The notes: a model not told the origin generated them from the letters alone. A stretch of DNA of 64,000 nucleotides from Taeniopygia guttata (GCF_048771995.1 NC_133026.1:10732001-10796000), one strand, 5' to 3'. Positions 35,421-49,090 are shown, numbered from the stretch's first letter. Made by a program: numbers and translations.

Positions 35421-38400
35421 AGAACTTGACAACCCAGGCATAATCTGGGTTTGGGCAATATTCTCTCTTTGATTTAGTTATTGTTAATCTGAGACATATT
35501 TGTGTCTTTAGCTTGGGCCCATTTTCAAAAGCTAATTAAACCTTATGAAAAAATTGTATAATTTGTACATTTTCTGGCTGAGTAAAAAATTTTAAGGGGT
35601 CTGGAATATAATCTTTTCTTAGCAGTAATGGTATTAGCAATTTTCTGCCTTTGTACCTATTTTCATCATTTTATCACAGCTGTTTCTGAGCACTTCACAA
35701 CAGTCTTTAAATATCATTATAGCTCCTGTGTGAAGTATGAGTGTGTTTATCCCCTATCAACAGCTGGCAAGGTAAGGCATGAAGATGTTTGAGGTCTGTG
35801 TTGTAACAGGTCCCATACAAAAGTTGTATATGCTTTGAAAAATTATCATAATTTTGGATCTCTGTCCTCTTAAGCACTTTACTAAGATTCTGTGGGATCA
35901 TATATACATAAATCTTTATTCCCCAAACTTCCAATTTCAAACATGAGCATATTTAATTGTATTTCCTGCTCGGATTCTCAAAGATTTTAAGATTTTCTAT
36001 TTCTATATCTTTTTGTGTGTGTGTTTGGATGCAATTTTACTTCTCTCAGTTTCAATTGTGTTGGATATCTGTGAGGAAAATTACATTCAATTGTCATGCC
36101 CCTAATGAATTAATTGCAAAGCTATGAATATCAAACGTTTCTAGTTATAGAAGGAATATATTGGATAAGGCATATTAGTGAGCTGGAATAAGGTAGTAAC
36201 TTAAATAATCAAGACTTGAAAAATAAGCATGTACCCTCTATAGAAAGATATTTGTGGCATCTTTGTTTTCATGAAAAATGTACTACTCCTTGCTTGAAAT
36301 TGACATTTTGTTTGGCCATTAGTTAATTTGGCCTCAGATAGACTGTTTAATATGACCTTCCCATCATAGCAGAATATTATGTACAAGAAGACCAAATAGA
36401 TTTCAAGAAGTGACTCTTTTTTTGAAGTTAATATTTGGGCCAAGTGAATTATTAATTACAAATAATTGTTTCTAAAGCAAGACTTTTCCCTAAATCTATT
36501 ATCATCATATCACTAAATATAATGTCATTAACATAGAACACAATATTAATCACAGAACTCTCCTAAATTTTTAATTTACTTGGAGAAATGTGGTTTTCCA
36601 CTTTAACTCTGCATCAAATATCTCTCTGTGACACAGAAATGCTCTCCAAATTTCTTGTGTAACCTGTATGGTCGAAGTGACATTGCTTCAACTGGGAAGC
36701 CTCAGCTTCTCCTTCCTGTTTCACTATAAAATATGTTCCACAGTGGGATGCTGAGGGCATAAATCTAACCTGACACCACAAAAGAAAACTGCTGCAGGCT
36801 GCTATTTCATCTGTGGATTGGATACAAGACAGGTTATGTAGAGGGAAGTGGCTAAAGTTTCAGATTTACAATAAAGAACTTGATGGAGTAAATAGATGAA
36901 ATTCAGTCCCAGTTTAGTATTTCAAATGCCGTAAAACAGTGACTATTATTTGTTTAAAAAATAGTTTGAACTACTGTGGTCTAGTTGTAGGGTCTGAGAG
37001 ATGCTTTTATGTCAAAATGGTCCTTTTTGCCAGGACTTCCTAAGGGCATAGTTGCAGAATGTAACACTTGTTGCGTTTTAGGGTCACTGTGGCTCAGGAT
37101 AGGAAGAAGTCTATCCAAAACCCCTTGCAGTGCTAGTGATTCCCAGGTGCTCTCTAGTCCTTTGGGACCACCAGCAGCTGGTGGAGCTGGGAAAGGACTT
37201 CCCAGGCCACACCAAGAACAGTGGAGCTGCAAAATCTCTCTGGTAGCAGAGCAGCACTTCTTGACATGCACTGAAACTGCTCAGTGCAAGCCAGGAGCCC
37301 ATGTGTCCTTCTGCCAAGTACTGGGTGTACAGTCCCTGATGCTTCATTTCTGAGTCCCTCAAGATGATTGTTCCTGGCCTTGGTTGTTTTTTTTTAACAC
37401 AGCTTTGAGAACTGAGCTAACCTACAACTTATAATGAAACATACCCAACAATAGGGATCTTTTGAGAGTTTTATACCTTATGGCTGGATTAGGAGGTTAC
37501 ATCTTTCTTAGTGATGCAAAAAGTACTTTTGCTAGAAGGTGTGATTAGGGAGGATAGCAGCAAAGGTGGCAGGAAAGCTCTGGTTGTTGTATTCATCAGT
37601 AAGGACTGAAGGACTTCTTGGTTTGTTTCTTTTCACATATCCTTTTGAATTATGGGCTTACTACCTCTGAAGCTGCAGGGCTCAAGGTGATTATTAGATA
37701 AGTCAAAAAAGGATGTCATTCTTCCCATGCTGCAATGCTTAGAGGATAATTCTCTTGTAGATCTCCTCTACTCTGCTGTATAAATGGAAAAACTAACAGC
37801 TTGTGCATTACAAATAAGAATCACATGAAAATAGGGTCTATAGTCACTGAGAATTGATAACGTCCAGTTCTGAGAATCTCAGATAATTCTTGAATACTTT
37901 AACATAATTACATAATTTTATGGTGAATTTTACCTGTACTTGCACATATATTTCAAGACAGATTTTTTTGGGCCACACTTCAGAGATGCCTACTAGCCTC
38001 TGTCTGCTCTCTGATAAACTGACACCAAAGTTCCCTGTAATTATAAGGAAATGAGCAAAAAGGGAACAGAGAAGAGCTGTTTGTCTCTTAGCTGCTTTAA
38101 GAAGACCCCTGCCCTTGTCACCTGTGGCAGAGGGACAGAGTGACTTTGAGTCTTGAACTTGGCGGGCTGGGTTTGTAAATACTTGGGAATTGCTGTACAT
38201 CCTAGCTGCTGGGGGTTTATCTGTGTTAAAGAAACTGCTGTCCTGTCCCCAGTTATTTTATGCCCATAATTTACAGATACAGTGTAACACATACCCACCC
38301 TCATCGGGTTTTTTGATCTATCACTTGTGCTCTGCAAAAGCAGGCAGGCCCTCAGGGAATAAAGCAAGATTTCAAAAAGAAAAGACCATCAGGTCTTTGA

Positions 38401-39139
38401 TATTTTGTAAAGTCATGTCTGATTGTTCTTTGCACCTCTTCCCCTCAGTCAAAGAAGACAACTAGTCTTTGGAGGCCTGTAAAAAAAATTGCTCCATGCT
38501 ACTGAATCCTGGAAATTGTCAAGATGATCTATTCAATACAGCCCTATGAATCCTCTTCCCTCTGGCAGAGCCCTTTTCCATGACATGAGGATTCATTTCT
38601 GGTTTGCAGCCAGCAGAAGGATTCCAGTAAGAGAGACAGTTTTCACACCTGTTATTTTCTAATGCTCAGAAAGATAAAACAATTAGATCCTGTTTGAGAA
38701 GACACAATGTTTTCTTCTCATTTCATGCTTCAAGTAGTGGCCTTGGCATCTCAAACATGTTCCATACCAGAGGGCCTTGATCCTCAGGATGTTTTTCGGG
38801 AGAAGCATTTTCCTGTATAAACTACTGTTGCTCTCATGAAAATTTCTGATTGATCTGCTTCCTCATCTACCACAGAGCTTCTGTGAAGGCTGCTGGTTGC
38901 TTCAAGACACAAAGAGAGCTCCTGCTGAAGCAACTGTCTCTGAGGAGGCAGGGGTTTAGAGTTTATTCTCCTCTCTTCCCAGTTCTTCCTTGACTCACCT
39001 GCAATGCTGACATCAACTCTCTCCTCTTCCAAATTATGATGGTAACACTTAATTTCAGGCAGCTGGTTTGCGTGAAAACTTGCTATTTTTCTTCCAGTGA
39101 AGTTTTCCCTTTCTTAGGATGTTGTGTGTTTTTTCCATC

Positions 39140-39196
39140 ATATTGATATCACACATATCAATATGTGTGATAAGACACATACTGATGTGTCTTATC
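39140..39196. repeat. Three overlapping perfect inverted repeats
   Basis: Arms ATATTGATAT (39,140-39,149) and ATATCAATAT (39,155-39,164); TATCACACATA (39,147-39,157) and TATGTGTGATA (39,162-39,172); GATAAGACACAT (39,169-39,180) and ATGTGTCTTATC (39,185-39,196). The first two are mutually exclusive, sharing bases. All loops are 4-5 bases. This looks like serial template-switch events rather than a transposon. Confidence 0.9.
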
Positions 39197-40380
39197 TTTA
39201 GTCCACGCCTTCCTTCTCTCTGCTAAGTCTGTACACATGGCTTCAAGCAGGCAGAAAGAATGTTTGCTGTTTGATTAGTGCTTGTAGCTCTTTCCCAATT
39301 AATGGAATCACCCAGAGGGAGAAATGCAGGTTTTTAGGTCATCCATAGGTTGGGCAAGGTCAGGTACTGGGTGGCCATGGATTAAGTCTGGAACTGAAGC
39401 TCCTGAGTACCCAGGCTGCCCCAACAGTGGTTGCTGCCCATGAAACAAGGACGAGATGAATGCACAGCTGAGTGTAGCAGACTGAGAGTGTGGCCACCCC
39501 TGAGTGGATAATGTGTGCTGGATTTTGGGAGTGGAATGGCCTGTAAAGGGAGTGGAGGGAACCCACATGAACGGGGACTAGAGATGTCTCATTGTGACCT
39601 ACTGACACATATGTTAGACATCTAAACTGAGCATACTTACCTAAGTATGGGGAAATCCCTGTGCACCTCAAGGTACACATAAAAATTGTATCATTTGTGC
39701 CGAGTTTTTTGTGCAGTCTCAGTTCTAACTTCCCCTTGGGTGTAAGAGAGAAAATAGAAAGCTGTTTTAATGGGAAAAGAAAAAAGCACTTTGTACTATA
39801 GGAAGTCTGAATAGCAAGCTCCAGCTGAATGATTCACTAAGCTAAGTGCAACATAGAAAGTTCAGTGTCAGTGAAATAACAGAGCTTTCTCTTCTGGTGG
39901 CAGGCAGCCATGGTTGTTGTTACTGGCATGGTCAGCTAACACAGGCTTTGGACACAAACTTAATATTCATCCTTCTGGTATTACTACAGATGGATAAAAT
40001 CACCATGAGAACTACCCTGTAGTGAAAAAATACATATTCATACTGTTTTTCTCTCCTCAATCTGGTGAGGTCTGAGCTGGGGCTGGGAGCATGTCTGGTG
40101 GCTTCTGTGACATGTGCAGGTGGTTCAGTGTTCACTGGATAAATACATCAGGAAGTTCTCTGCATCACAGGCCAATGCCTGGTGACACAAAGATGAGCTC
40201 AGATGAGACAAATGCAGTGTGACCTACACATCCAAGAGATGTTTTCTTAACAACCACTTTCTGGCACAAAAGAAGAGTATTTCCCTCCAGCCTCCTGTGT
40301 CTCTTCTTGTGTTTGGAGAGAGGGGAGCTCTGAGAGTACAGCTGTGGAATCTGAATAGGAGATAACAGTGCAAATGTGTG

Positions 40381-40420
40381 TACTGATTTTCAATACAAAA
40401 CCCTGATTTTCAATACACAA
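40381..40420. repeat. Short tandem duplication (ctgattttcaatacaaa x2)
   Basis: The words 'ctgattttcaatacaaaa' and 'ctgattttcaatacacaa' stand head-to-tail with one or two differences. It is a local duplication in intergenic DNA with no visible function. Confidence 0.8.
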
Positions 40421-43400
40421 TGATTTTTTAAAAAAGCTTCATGCTGCCTGTGATGCCTTTTGCACTTCTAGTACCTCTTCTGCATGTGGCACAGCAGCAG
40501 CACTTTTTAGTGTCTGCTGTAATATGGGTTATACTTATATACTTGCAGTCATGTTTCTGATTTTTATCAAATTGAGTTATAAGTGGGGGTATCCTGCAGA
40601 GATAACAAAAATTATCTTTTTAAATAAATGCTAGAAGTGATCTTGTATCTTGTATTTTTCTTGAGAAAGTGTGTCCATGGATTCTGTGAAGTGAGTTGGA
40701 TTGCAGATAGAGTTGAGCTGGAATTCATTGGGATAGGACAATGGTGGGTGATGTCCTGAAACTCACAGCAGGACTGATGGTCCCAGGAAATCCAGAGGGG
40801 GTCCTGCTGAGAAACCAGTGGGAAACCAACCTGCTGGGACATGGTCCAGCCTGGAGGCAAATCAGCCAAGAGGAATGGAGGCAAAATAGATGAATGTGAA
40901 CTGCCTTGCTTCACAGACCACTAGGGAAAGAAAGGCCTTGTATGTCTCTGCTGATAATCCAGCACTGAGCTTGGGAAAGACACCTGAACCAATGGTATAT
41001 AAGCAGATGGAAGTTATAAACATGAAAGAGAATCTTAAATAGGATTGAATGGAAACATCAAATTACGTAAAGTCCAGTCTTTCTACTGAGAAATACAAAT
41101 TGCAATGAGAAACAGGAAGGGGGGAAAAAAGAAATGAAGCGTATGTGGTTTGGTTAGTTGTTTGGGTGTTTTTTAAATTGAAAGAAAATGCTTTAATTGA
41201 AAAGCATATAATTGTAAAAAAGAAACAGAGTAGAATTAAAAAATATTTTGCTTCTCTTGACTTTGTCACTCTTACCTCTTCTGTTCATCAATTTTCTCTC
41301 TTGTTTTAAACTCCTGGTATCTTCTTTTAGAATTAAATTTTAAGTTCTTCAGGGCAGCAGCTATATTCAGATATGGAGCAGTAAACAGCCTGCAGCAATA
41401 AATCCTTACCCTGATTGGCACCACTGAGCAATATAAACACTATGTAAGTAATGAGAAAGCTTGAGAGGTGCTGAGTCCTGGATAAGCACCGTTCTTTTTC
41501 AGCAGCTTACATTATAGTGGAATTAATTCAAACAGTGCACAAAACCATGTCAGTGCATTGGCTAAAGGCAGGCTGGATACTGCTTGGAGGTATGGAAAGT
41601 CATAAAGAGCTGGGTGAACCCCACGATATCCTCTGGGAGGAAAGATGCTCTGGGGAGGAGCTGATTTGGAACTTGGAGCTAAGCTTCTCATCCTTTTGGA
41701 AGGAAAAAAATTAACAGTTGTCTTGGGACATCCAGGAAGGATAAAACATCTCTGTGTGAGAGAGATCCAAATTCCCATCATAGGCAGGAAACCTGAAGAG
41801 CTATCCTGCTGACTGCTTCAGTTGTCCATATTTATTTATTTAGAGCCATTTGAGATATCCTGTTATAGGCCCCAACTTCCAGCTGCCACTTGGGAGGGAG
41901 AAAGGTCATGTTTAATATTTGGCAATTCTGTGTAAATATCTTGGATACCAGAGGCAAAGCTGGCACTAAACATCTGAGTTTAGCCAGCTACTTGGTGTGC
42001 CAAGATGTCTGCTTTGGGGTGAAGTGGGCAAATCTCTGGACTCCACGGACAGAGCTGGGACATCCAATCTACATGTGGGCACCTCCTAGGTCTCCTAAGC
42101 TGCAAGGGGAATATTATTATCCTTTAAGATGTGTCCCAAGACAAGACTTTGCGTAGTGTCCTTTAAGATAGTACGTTAAAAATTGATTGATGCTAGTATT
42201 GTGGAAGTTTTAAAATCTCATTTTTAAACCTCTTTTTAAAAATGAGGGGTCTTGGATGGGAGCTGGAGTTGCATGAGCTGAGCTGCAGCCCTGCTCAGAG
42301 CAAGCGTGGTGGCTGCACAGAGCGGGGCAGAGCCTGCAGACCCCGAGCTGGCTCACACCGCCGGCCTGTGCTGCTGCCAGAGCGCCAGGGCTGGCACGGG
42401 GAGCTCAGGGGCAACCACTGGCCTGGCACCATGCACTGGCTTGTGCCCAGGGCTGTGCAGAGAACACATCTCAGATGTTACTGAAAATGCATTACACATC
42501 TTTCTTTTTTTTTTTTATTTCCTTTGCCTTAATTTTTTTTTCCACAGAAATAATTTCATTCTGAGTATGTGAATTTAGTGCAGCAATAACTAGTGTTTGC
42601 TTACATGTTTGTACAAGAGAAGCACAAGGAGCCCCTAGTGTCTGACAAGGACTCTGTGGCAAAACAAATTAAAAATAGAGACAGAAAGCCAGAGTACAGA
42701 GAGAGAGGTTAATACACCAAGGATGACAGTGGCCCTCTGAGACAAATCTGAGGTCTTCTGAGGTTTGACTCAATATCTCAAAAAAAAATATTAATGCATG
42801 ATATCAAAAACTTGTATTTGACTGGTGCCTGAAAGTTGTTGGTGTTTCTAGATATGGGCATATGGAGAAAAGAAACAGTCATTGACCACAAAGGACTACA
42901 GCATGAGGTCTAATCAGACAGGAAATGAAGGGTATTTAAGATCACAGGTATTTTGTCTCATTGTTGGAGCAGGACAGATGGACTGTCTCTGTATCCCCAG
43001 ATGTTCTTAAAGAGAGAAGGAATGGACTACAACTAAGAGTTTTTTTATCTGAGAGTCAGTACCAGTATGTTTTTTCACCTCATATAAACAAAGAAAAAGA
43101 AGGGTTTGTTCTGCTTCACTGGAGCAAAAAAAATAGCACAATAGAGTTCCATTCAGGCACACAAATAGCAACTGTCCTGTGACTTCTCTATTTAAATGGG
43201 TATCCATGGTGAGATGTGCCTCGCTCTCAGGAGATGGTTGCGGAGCAGTGCTGTGCTTCACAGGCAGGCAGGGAGGAAAAGGCATCTGAAAAATTCCCCT
43301 TGCAATGAATGAATGAATGAAGAAACACAACAAGAGATCAAGTTTCTGGTGCATCATGCTACAAAACATGATGCCTGTGCTCTCCACCACTGCTTTACTG

Positions 43401-44340
43401 TCCCTTCCCACTGCTTTTCCAGGCCCATTCCAATTAAATGTATTCTGTACTTGCAGCACAGCCCTGACCAACAGATGGTACGTAAATAGGTGTAAAAACT
43501 GCAGCATCACAAGGGGTTTCCCTGCCAGGCTGCATTTCTTGTTTGCTTTCTTCCTTCAGTGTTGGCAGTAGAGATTAGTAACCTGCTCTGTGATAGCCAG
43601 GCCTGGACCAGACCCCTCCAGAGCCTTGCCCAGCTCAGAGCACACAAGGATGACCTGGTGCTGTAGGAACCAGTGCAGACGTCTGCTGTGCATGTGGTCT
43701 CTAGCAGGAAAAGGAAAAGAGCTGGGAACAAGATTGCTGGACTTCTTGAACTTATTTTCTGGAGAAAATGGCAGACCTGCCTAAAATTCAAGATACTACT
43801 GGTATGGCATCAATGCTATTTAATATGAGAGATCTGAGAAATAAAAGTAATAATAAAGAAGTCTGACCTAATCAATGATGATTTCCTGGTGCTGGAATAA
43901 TTATTACAATTGATGACAACAAAGATCAGCTGTCTTGCCAAATACAAGCTTTGAAAAATAGTACCTTATAACTCCAAAATAAGCCAAAATTGGGCTAAGG
44001 AGTTAAATACAAAAATATTACCCTGTGGGCTGTTATTTGTGTTCTGCATTAAAATACTGAGGATTCACACGTTTCAGATCTTATCAGCTAGAAAGTGTCA
44101 TGTATCATTTAAAAGTGTTATGTTCTGCTAGTAAGTTGAATGTAAAATCCTCTTATAGATCATGACATTCATTGTAAAATTATTAGCAATGCTAATGCTG
44201 ATACAAATTGTACAATATTGATACACCAGTGTTAATGCATTGAACTTGAATTCCATCAAGACCAGTAGAAAAGCTGTTCCTGACTTTAATTGAGACACAG
44301 ATCTGACCTATACATTTTTTTAAAGGTTATGCCTAAGTGA

Positions 44341-44392
44341 TAAAAATGGAAAATATTGATAAAAATGGAAAATATTAATAAAAATGGAATCT
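44341..44392. repeat. 19-bp AT-rich tandem repeat, about 2.7 copies
   Basis: The unit 'taaaaatggaaaatattga' starts at 44,341, 44,360 and 44,379; the third copy is partial. The copies are almost identical, implying recent slippage. Confidence 0.9.
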
Positions 44393-45991
44393 CTCTTTGC
44401 TGTCATCCAGGCAAAGCCCCCAAGTCTATCATATATACCTTTTACCATTCATTGTTGTATTTTGCTTCCATGTCAAGCCTGGAAGCAGACTCATCAGTAA
44501 GGATTTGGTTTATTCAAACCAAGTCAAGAGTTAGGTGCTAACTCCAGCTGCTACCAATACAGCAGCCATTGAAACATGAAAGCATGGTTCAAAAGACCGG
44601 ATTTTGAAAGTGCTTTCCTGTGAAACTCAGCCAGCTTTTGAAATCAGACTTTCACTGTCTAACCTAAACCAACCAAATGTTACAAAATCTGGAAAAGCAG
44701 CTAAGGAATCCTGCCGGTGCAGAATTATTGTCTTGCATAGCTTCTCCCTTGTCTGTCAGGGCATGCCAGGGTAGGTGTTTGTGGTGTGCCATGGTCCTCA
44801 CTGTTCTTTAGGTCTGTGCTCAGTGTGGTCTCCATGGACAGGCTGCCCTTTTATTTGTGTAGTAAGTATGGGAAAAGGCAGAACTCAGCAGTGCTGGCAA
44901 CAAGAACTAGACAGGAGGAGCAGAATCAGATGTCTGGGGCTCTGCAAGGGAGAGGCAGGCCAGGTTTATCAGGAGATGGTGGCAGAGGTGGATGCTGGTG
45001 CCGTGCTGAGGGACTGAGTCCATGGGTGTGACAGCAAAGCCGGGCGAGCCGGGCCAGGGACGGGTGTGCACTGGGGAGGCACAGGCAGTGCCTGCTGGGT
45101 TTGATCTCTGCTAGGGAAGCAGATGCCTGGAGAGTCAGAAGCAAACTCCTGTGGTTTCCAAATGCTCATATATAGCATTCTAGCAAGCTAGAGCACGGCA
45201 GGTCTGTACCCTGGGCCCCATTTCTGGGCAGCGGCTGCAAACCCTTCAAGCCTCTGTGAAGGATGGTGTGGGTATGGCTGCTTAAGGAATGGCATCCCGG
45301 GATTTCCTGCTCCCTTCCACCGCCTCTGTCTAGGTTTTGTGGCATGCTCAGCACTCTGGAACACGTGCCCAGTGCTGGTGTCACAGCCTGGCGAGCCCAT
45401 ACAGCCCAGGTCGTTCAGCAGGGACAGGGTGGGTGTGGCTCCAAGCCAGAGGAGTTACTCTGCTTTTCAGGCGGAGACGTGTGAGACCGGACATAGCTGG
45501 ACTGCTTGAACGCCTTCTAGAAGATAAATCATCCGTGAGCACTGCTGAAGTGAACTCAGCAAGCACAAAAAGTAGGGCACAGCTGACTTTCCATCCCCAT
45601 TCACTTACAGTAGCAGAGTAGAAAACGTTTCAAAGCAGCCTTGGTCACTGACTGGGAGGATGTCCCAGCCAAGGGTCACCACCAAATGCATCCACCTTGC
45701 CAGCTGAGGGCTGAGACAAGCAACACAAGTTTTGTGGCACGTGACTATTCCTCTAGAGAAGCCAAAATTTATGGTCTTTTCCCTTTGCAGTTTGAGAGGA
45801 CCTGTGTAGAGGAGGTGAAATTGGAAGCAAGGTTGGCCTTATTATGCATGTAGCTTACAGAGAAACCTAAAGTGTTAAAGGGATTTTTAAACTTTGCTCA
45901 TTAGTTTGTAGCAAATCTCAGTGTGCAACCACAGAGTTATCCTTAGGCAAATACTGTCTTCTCTAGTGAGCCTTCTTAGGTTCTCCAGCTG

Positions 45992-46025
45992 GATATAAAT
46001 GCTAGATGGACTTAGCATTTATATC
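45992..46025. repeat. Perfect hairpin, 13-bp arms, 8-base loop
   Basis: GATATAAATGCTA, loop gatggact, TAGCATTTATATC, with exact complementarity. It lies immediately left of the candidate LTR and so may mark the pre-insertion sequence or an element edge. Confidence 0.9.
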
Positions 46026-46039
46026 TTTCATGGTGTATT

Positions 46040-46440
46040 GTGTGTTATTGTAAATGCAGGTGAACCCGGTGGGAAGAAATGACGATGTCTGACTCCAGTT
46101 CAGAAGGCTGAATGATTTCTTTATTGTAACTATACTATAATACATTAATATACTATTCAAAGGAGATACTAAAACTACATACCTACTTTTTCTAACTACC
46201 CAATCTAACTCACAACTTGTGACCCTCTCGCTCAAGTCCAGACACAGGTGGATTGGCTTGGCCATCAGGCTCAAACAATCCTCACCAGAATCCAATCAAG
46301 CAATTACCCCAGGCAAACAATTCTCCAAACACATTCCACATGGGAAAAACAAGGAGCAGAAATAGAAATTGTTTTCTCTTTCTTTCCTCTGTACTGCTCT
46401 ATGAAAAACTCCTGAGAGAGAGGAGAATGTGCCTATCACA
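46040..46440 (-). mobile_element. Probable solo LTR of a songbird endogenous retrovirus
   Basis: The stretch 'gaagaaatgacgatgtctga', 'ctccagttcagaaggctga', 'atgatttctttattgtaac', 'actatactataatacatta', through 'ccaatcaagcaattacccc' and 'acattccacatgggaaaaac' matches, as I recall it, a high-copy LTR of passerine genomes, read in reverse. In minus orientation an AATAAA (plus tttatt near 46,120) is followed by about 70 bases, as expected for the R-U5 end. No gag, pol or env reading frame is adjacent, so it appears solo. The ends are uncertain: plausible termini are ATTGTG...CACAAT with a 4-base GTGT repeat outside, or TGCAGG...CTATCA without a clear target duplication. Confidence 0.55.
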
Positions 46441-46710
46441 ATGTGTATCTTTGTCTTTGGAGACAACTGAAGCTGAATTTGTCTATCTTACTGCCACTAT
46501 GTGGCAAGTAAATCCTGTGCTTGGCTTTTGTACAGGTGTCCATCACAGACAAAAAGAGAAAGGAGGGAAAAGGCAAGAAGAGCCTGTCAGAAGAATTGAA
46601 GGGAAAGCTGGAGACAGTCCTGGTCAGTCCCCCTTTACAAAGTCCCATTTTGGGTGACTTGAACTGGCAGGTGAGGGCACCTCACTCTGAGGCCTGCACA
46701 GAGTGTGGGA

Positions 46711-46770
46711 CTTTGGCAGTTTTCTGGAGTTTTTGGCAGTTTTCTGGAGGTTTTGGCAGTTTTCTGGAGG
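46711..46770. repeat. 3 x 20-bp tandem repeat
   Basis: The unit 'ttttggcagttttctggagg' occurs three times in register (46,711, 46,731, 46,751), with only single-base changes in the first copy. It is a recent minisatellite seed with no coding role visible. Confidence 0.92.
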
Positions 46771-47683
46771 TTCACCAGTGAAACTGACTCTAACAGAAGG
46801 AGATGAAAAGCAACTCAAAGGGACAAAGCTGCAAAGGAAGTAATAGGAAAATAACATTGAGAAGGGGAAAGCACCTGTGAAAGCTGGCAAGTACAAAATT
46901 AATTTCAACCTGAAACTGACACTTTACCAGGATGAAATCAGAGAAGTTCTCCCAGGAAATAAGAAAAATGCTCAGAAATCCAGGTTTCAACAGTGAAGTT
47001 TAATGTGAGCTGCAAATGCCTCAGGGAAATGGGAGGCAGATCAGCAAATAACGAATTACAGAAATGAAGTCAGGATGTAATAAAAGCCTCAGTACCCCTT
47101 TGAGATAACATTTGCTTTTACCTGGAGAGGTTCCTGAGAGGGTTGTGGGAGCTTGAAAGAAAGCACTAGCTCCAAAATTGCAAACCTCAGAAGCAGGAAG
47201 AAAATAATTGCCTCCCAAAGAAACACGTAGGTAAGAAGATGCCTCTGCTGGGAGAGGTCAAGTCAGTTACAACTATGTCTTTAGTCATCACTGAAATCTG
47301 AAAGGCAGTCATGCAAGACAAAAAAAGAATTGCTTAAAGGGTTGAAATATTTTTCTCTATATTAAAGGTGGGACCAAGCCATGAAGTACAGCTCTAACTT
47401 AATCTCCAAACCCAAAATTCACAAAAGATTGGATTTGGGTTTTTCTGGGCTGGGCAAAATAATCTGGCTCTCTCAGAGTTTGGTAATGTTTAGTTCTTTG
47501 GGTTTTTCTGTCTCGGGTTTTGCTCCAGACCAGACAGGTGTGTAAAATCCTCTGCAGAACAGAACCAAGGGCAGATCTGGTGCACACGTATTTTGTGTTG
47601 TCAAGCACCAGCTCTGAAGAGCCAGAACATTGTTCCATTGTCACCATGCCTGTGCTCATCCTGCTTTTCGTTGAATGTGGTAG

Positions 47684-47727
47684 TACCACACAGTTGCTGT
47701 TAGCACCACACAGTTGCTGCTAGCACT
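47684..47727. repeat. Tandem duplication with 20-bp unit
   Basis: 'gtaccacacagttgctgtta' is followed by 'gcaccacacagttgctgcta', then a further 'gcac'. It is a local duplication of about 20 bp with two or three substitutions. Confidence 0.85.
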
Positions 47728-49057
47728 GCAGGTGTACATTCATGCAGCTGTAACTATAGGGATACTAATCACAGTGAAGGCTAGTAAGATTTTGGGGCTG
47801 AGGGCATGGATGGAAAAGCTCTCTTCCCTCACCAAACCCTGCACTCAGCAGCTAATCTCACCTTGCTGGGACACACAGTTTATTTCTTGGAGGCTTCGTC
47901 ATGGGAAGCCACACTACAGGATGCCATGGGGACAGGAGGAACTGCTCACCTGTCCCCTCCACTTCCTCATGTGGGGACTGGAACCCATCCGTCATCCTGA
48001 CCCAGGACCATTTTGGGCTCCTCCAATTCCTCCTGTGTGTTAAAGGAAGGGAGGGATGCTGCTGGTAAGGAAGCAGGAAGGCTTGGAGGGAAGGGCAGCT
48101 TTGTGTTCCCCCAGAGGGGCGCGGGAGGGAGGAACTGTGGTGCCTCAAAGTGCAGGCACACTCAGCATGTGGCTGGGACTGGTACTACAGGAAGTGCTAC
48201 TGGTGCTACAGGTACTGTTAGTGCCTATTAGCTGTGGTGTGGTTTGGTGTCCTGTCAGTCACAGCCCTGCAGGATGTCACCTGTCACTGCTGCAAAGCCT
48301 CTGATGTGCAGGGAGGCTGTGCAGCGGCCCGCTCCTCCACACTCCCTTGCTCATAGCAGCACACCTCAGCATCCTTTTGAGGATTGTACTGGGATATTGT
48401 GCTCCTGAGGAGCTGTAGCCCAGGCCTCCCATGGGAGATGGAATGCTGGAAGCCATTGAGCTGTTGCAAGAGGATGCCAAGGAATCCTTCTGGTGGTTTT
48501 TGTACGTGGAGGGGCAGAAGTGTACACCTGAAAGTGTATGAGCAGAGCTGGAGGGGGAAAGGGTGGCATGGAGGGAGAAGTAGGCGAGGGTGTGGCTAGA
48601 GAGGTCAAGATACGTGGATGGAAAACAGCAAAATTGGAGAGGAGTTGTCTGGAATATCCTCCTCATCTTCTTCATTTTGTAGAAGGCTGTCTTCTAGGTG
48701 ACTTTTAACTTTATTGGGTAAAGATTTCCTATCTTTTTGAGAAATTCAGCCAAAAATGTCACTGAACAGCAGCAGCACAGTCTTGCATGTTCACAGATCA
48801 CTTACACTTTGTTTTTACCATGGCTGGTTTCAGACACGTAGGAAGGACCTCTTTTCTGTGTTCTTTTCTCTTACCAGAAGCTTTTGTCCAGGCATACCCA
48901 GGCTGTTTGTGTTCTCAGACAATAAGCTGCAATATCCAGAGATTTAAGTCAAAGGTCAAGGTCTTGTTGTGCAAGGCAGGATATTTTTCCCAGAAGTTAG
49001 TTCCTGCCCTGAAGAAGTTCCAGAGACAAAAGAAGACTCTGGCCTAGCTGATGTCAG

Positions 49058-49090
49058 AGAAGTAGAAGGCACTTATAGCCTTCTACTTCT
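49058..49090. repeat. Perfect hairpin, 13-bp arms, 7-base loop
   Basis: AGAAGTAGAAGGC, loop acttata, GCCTTCTACTTCT. A further partial copy, 'gtagaagctagaaggtgaga' with 'cacttata', follows at once, so the arm and loop sequence are both locally duplicated. Confidence 0.92.

Larger units (their letters stand above)
31146..46000. other. Intergenic interval upstream of LARP4B
   Basis: No exon could be supported. Contents are two CR1 fragments (33,140 and 35,286), nested hairpins (39,140-39,196), short tandem repeats (40,381-40,420; 44,341-44,392), (TGAA)n at about 43,306-43,320, and unremarkable unique AT-rich sequence. From memory of human 10p15.3, the next gene on this side would be GTPBP4; nothing resembling its coding sequence was noticed. 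Confidence 0.55.

Noticed and set aside
40612..40914. Minus-strand 100-codon frame as an exon
   Set aside because: No acceptor/donor pair brackets it, and the peptide has no recognisable features.
43007..43510. Minus-strand 167-codon frame
   Set aside because: The composition is unremarkable, with no domain, no recognisable family and no convincing splice sites or promoter; length alone in a 64 kb window is weak support.
48277..48675. Minus-strand 132-codon Ser/Pro-rich frame
   Set aside because: Overlapping frames on both strands in a mildly GC-rich stretch; no family resemblance or exon borders.
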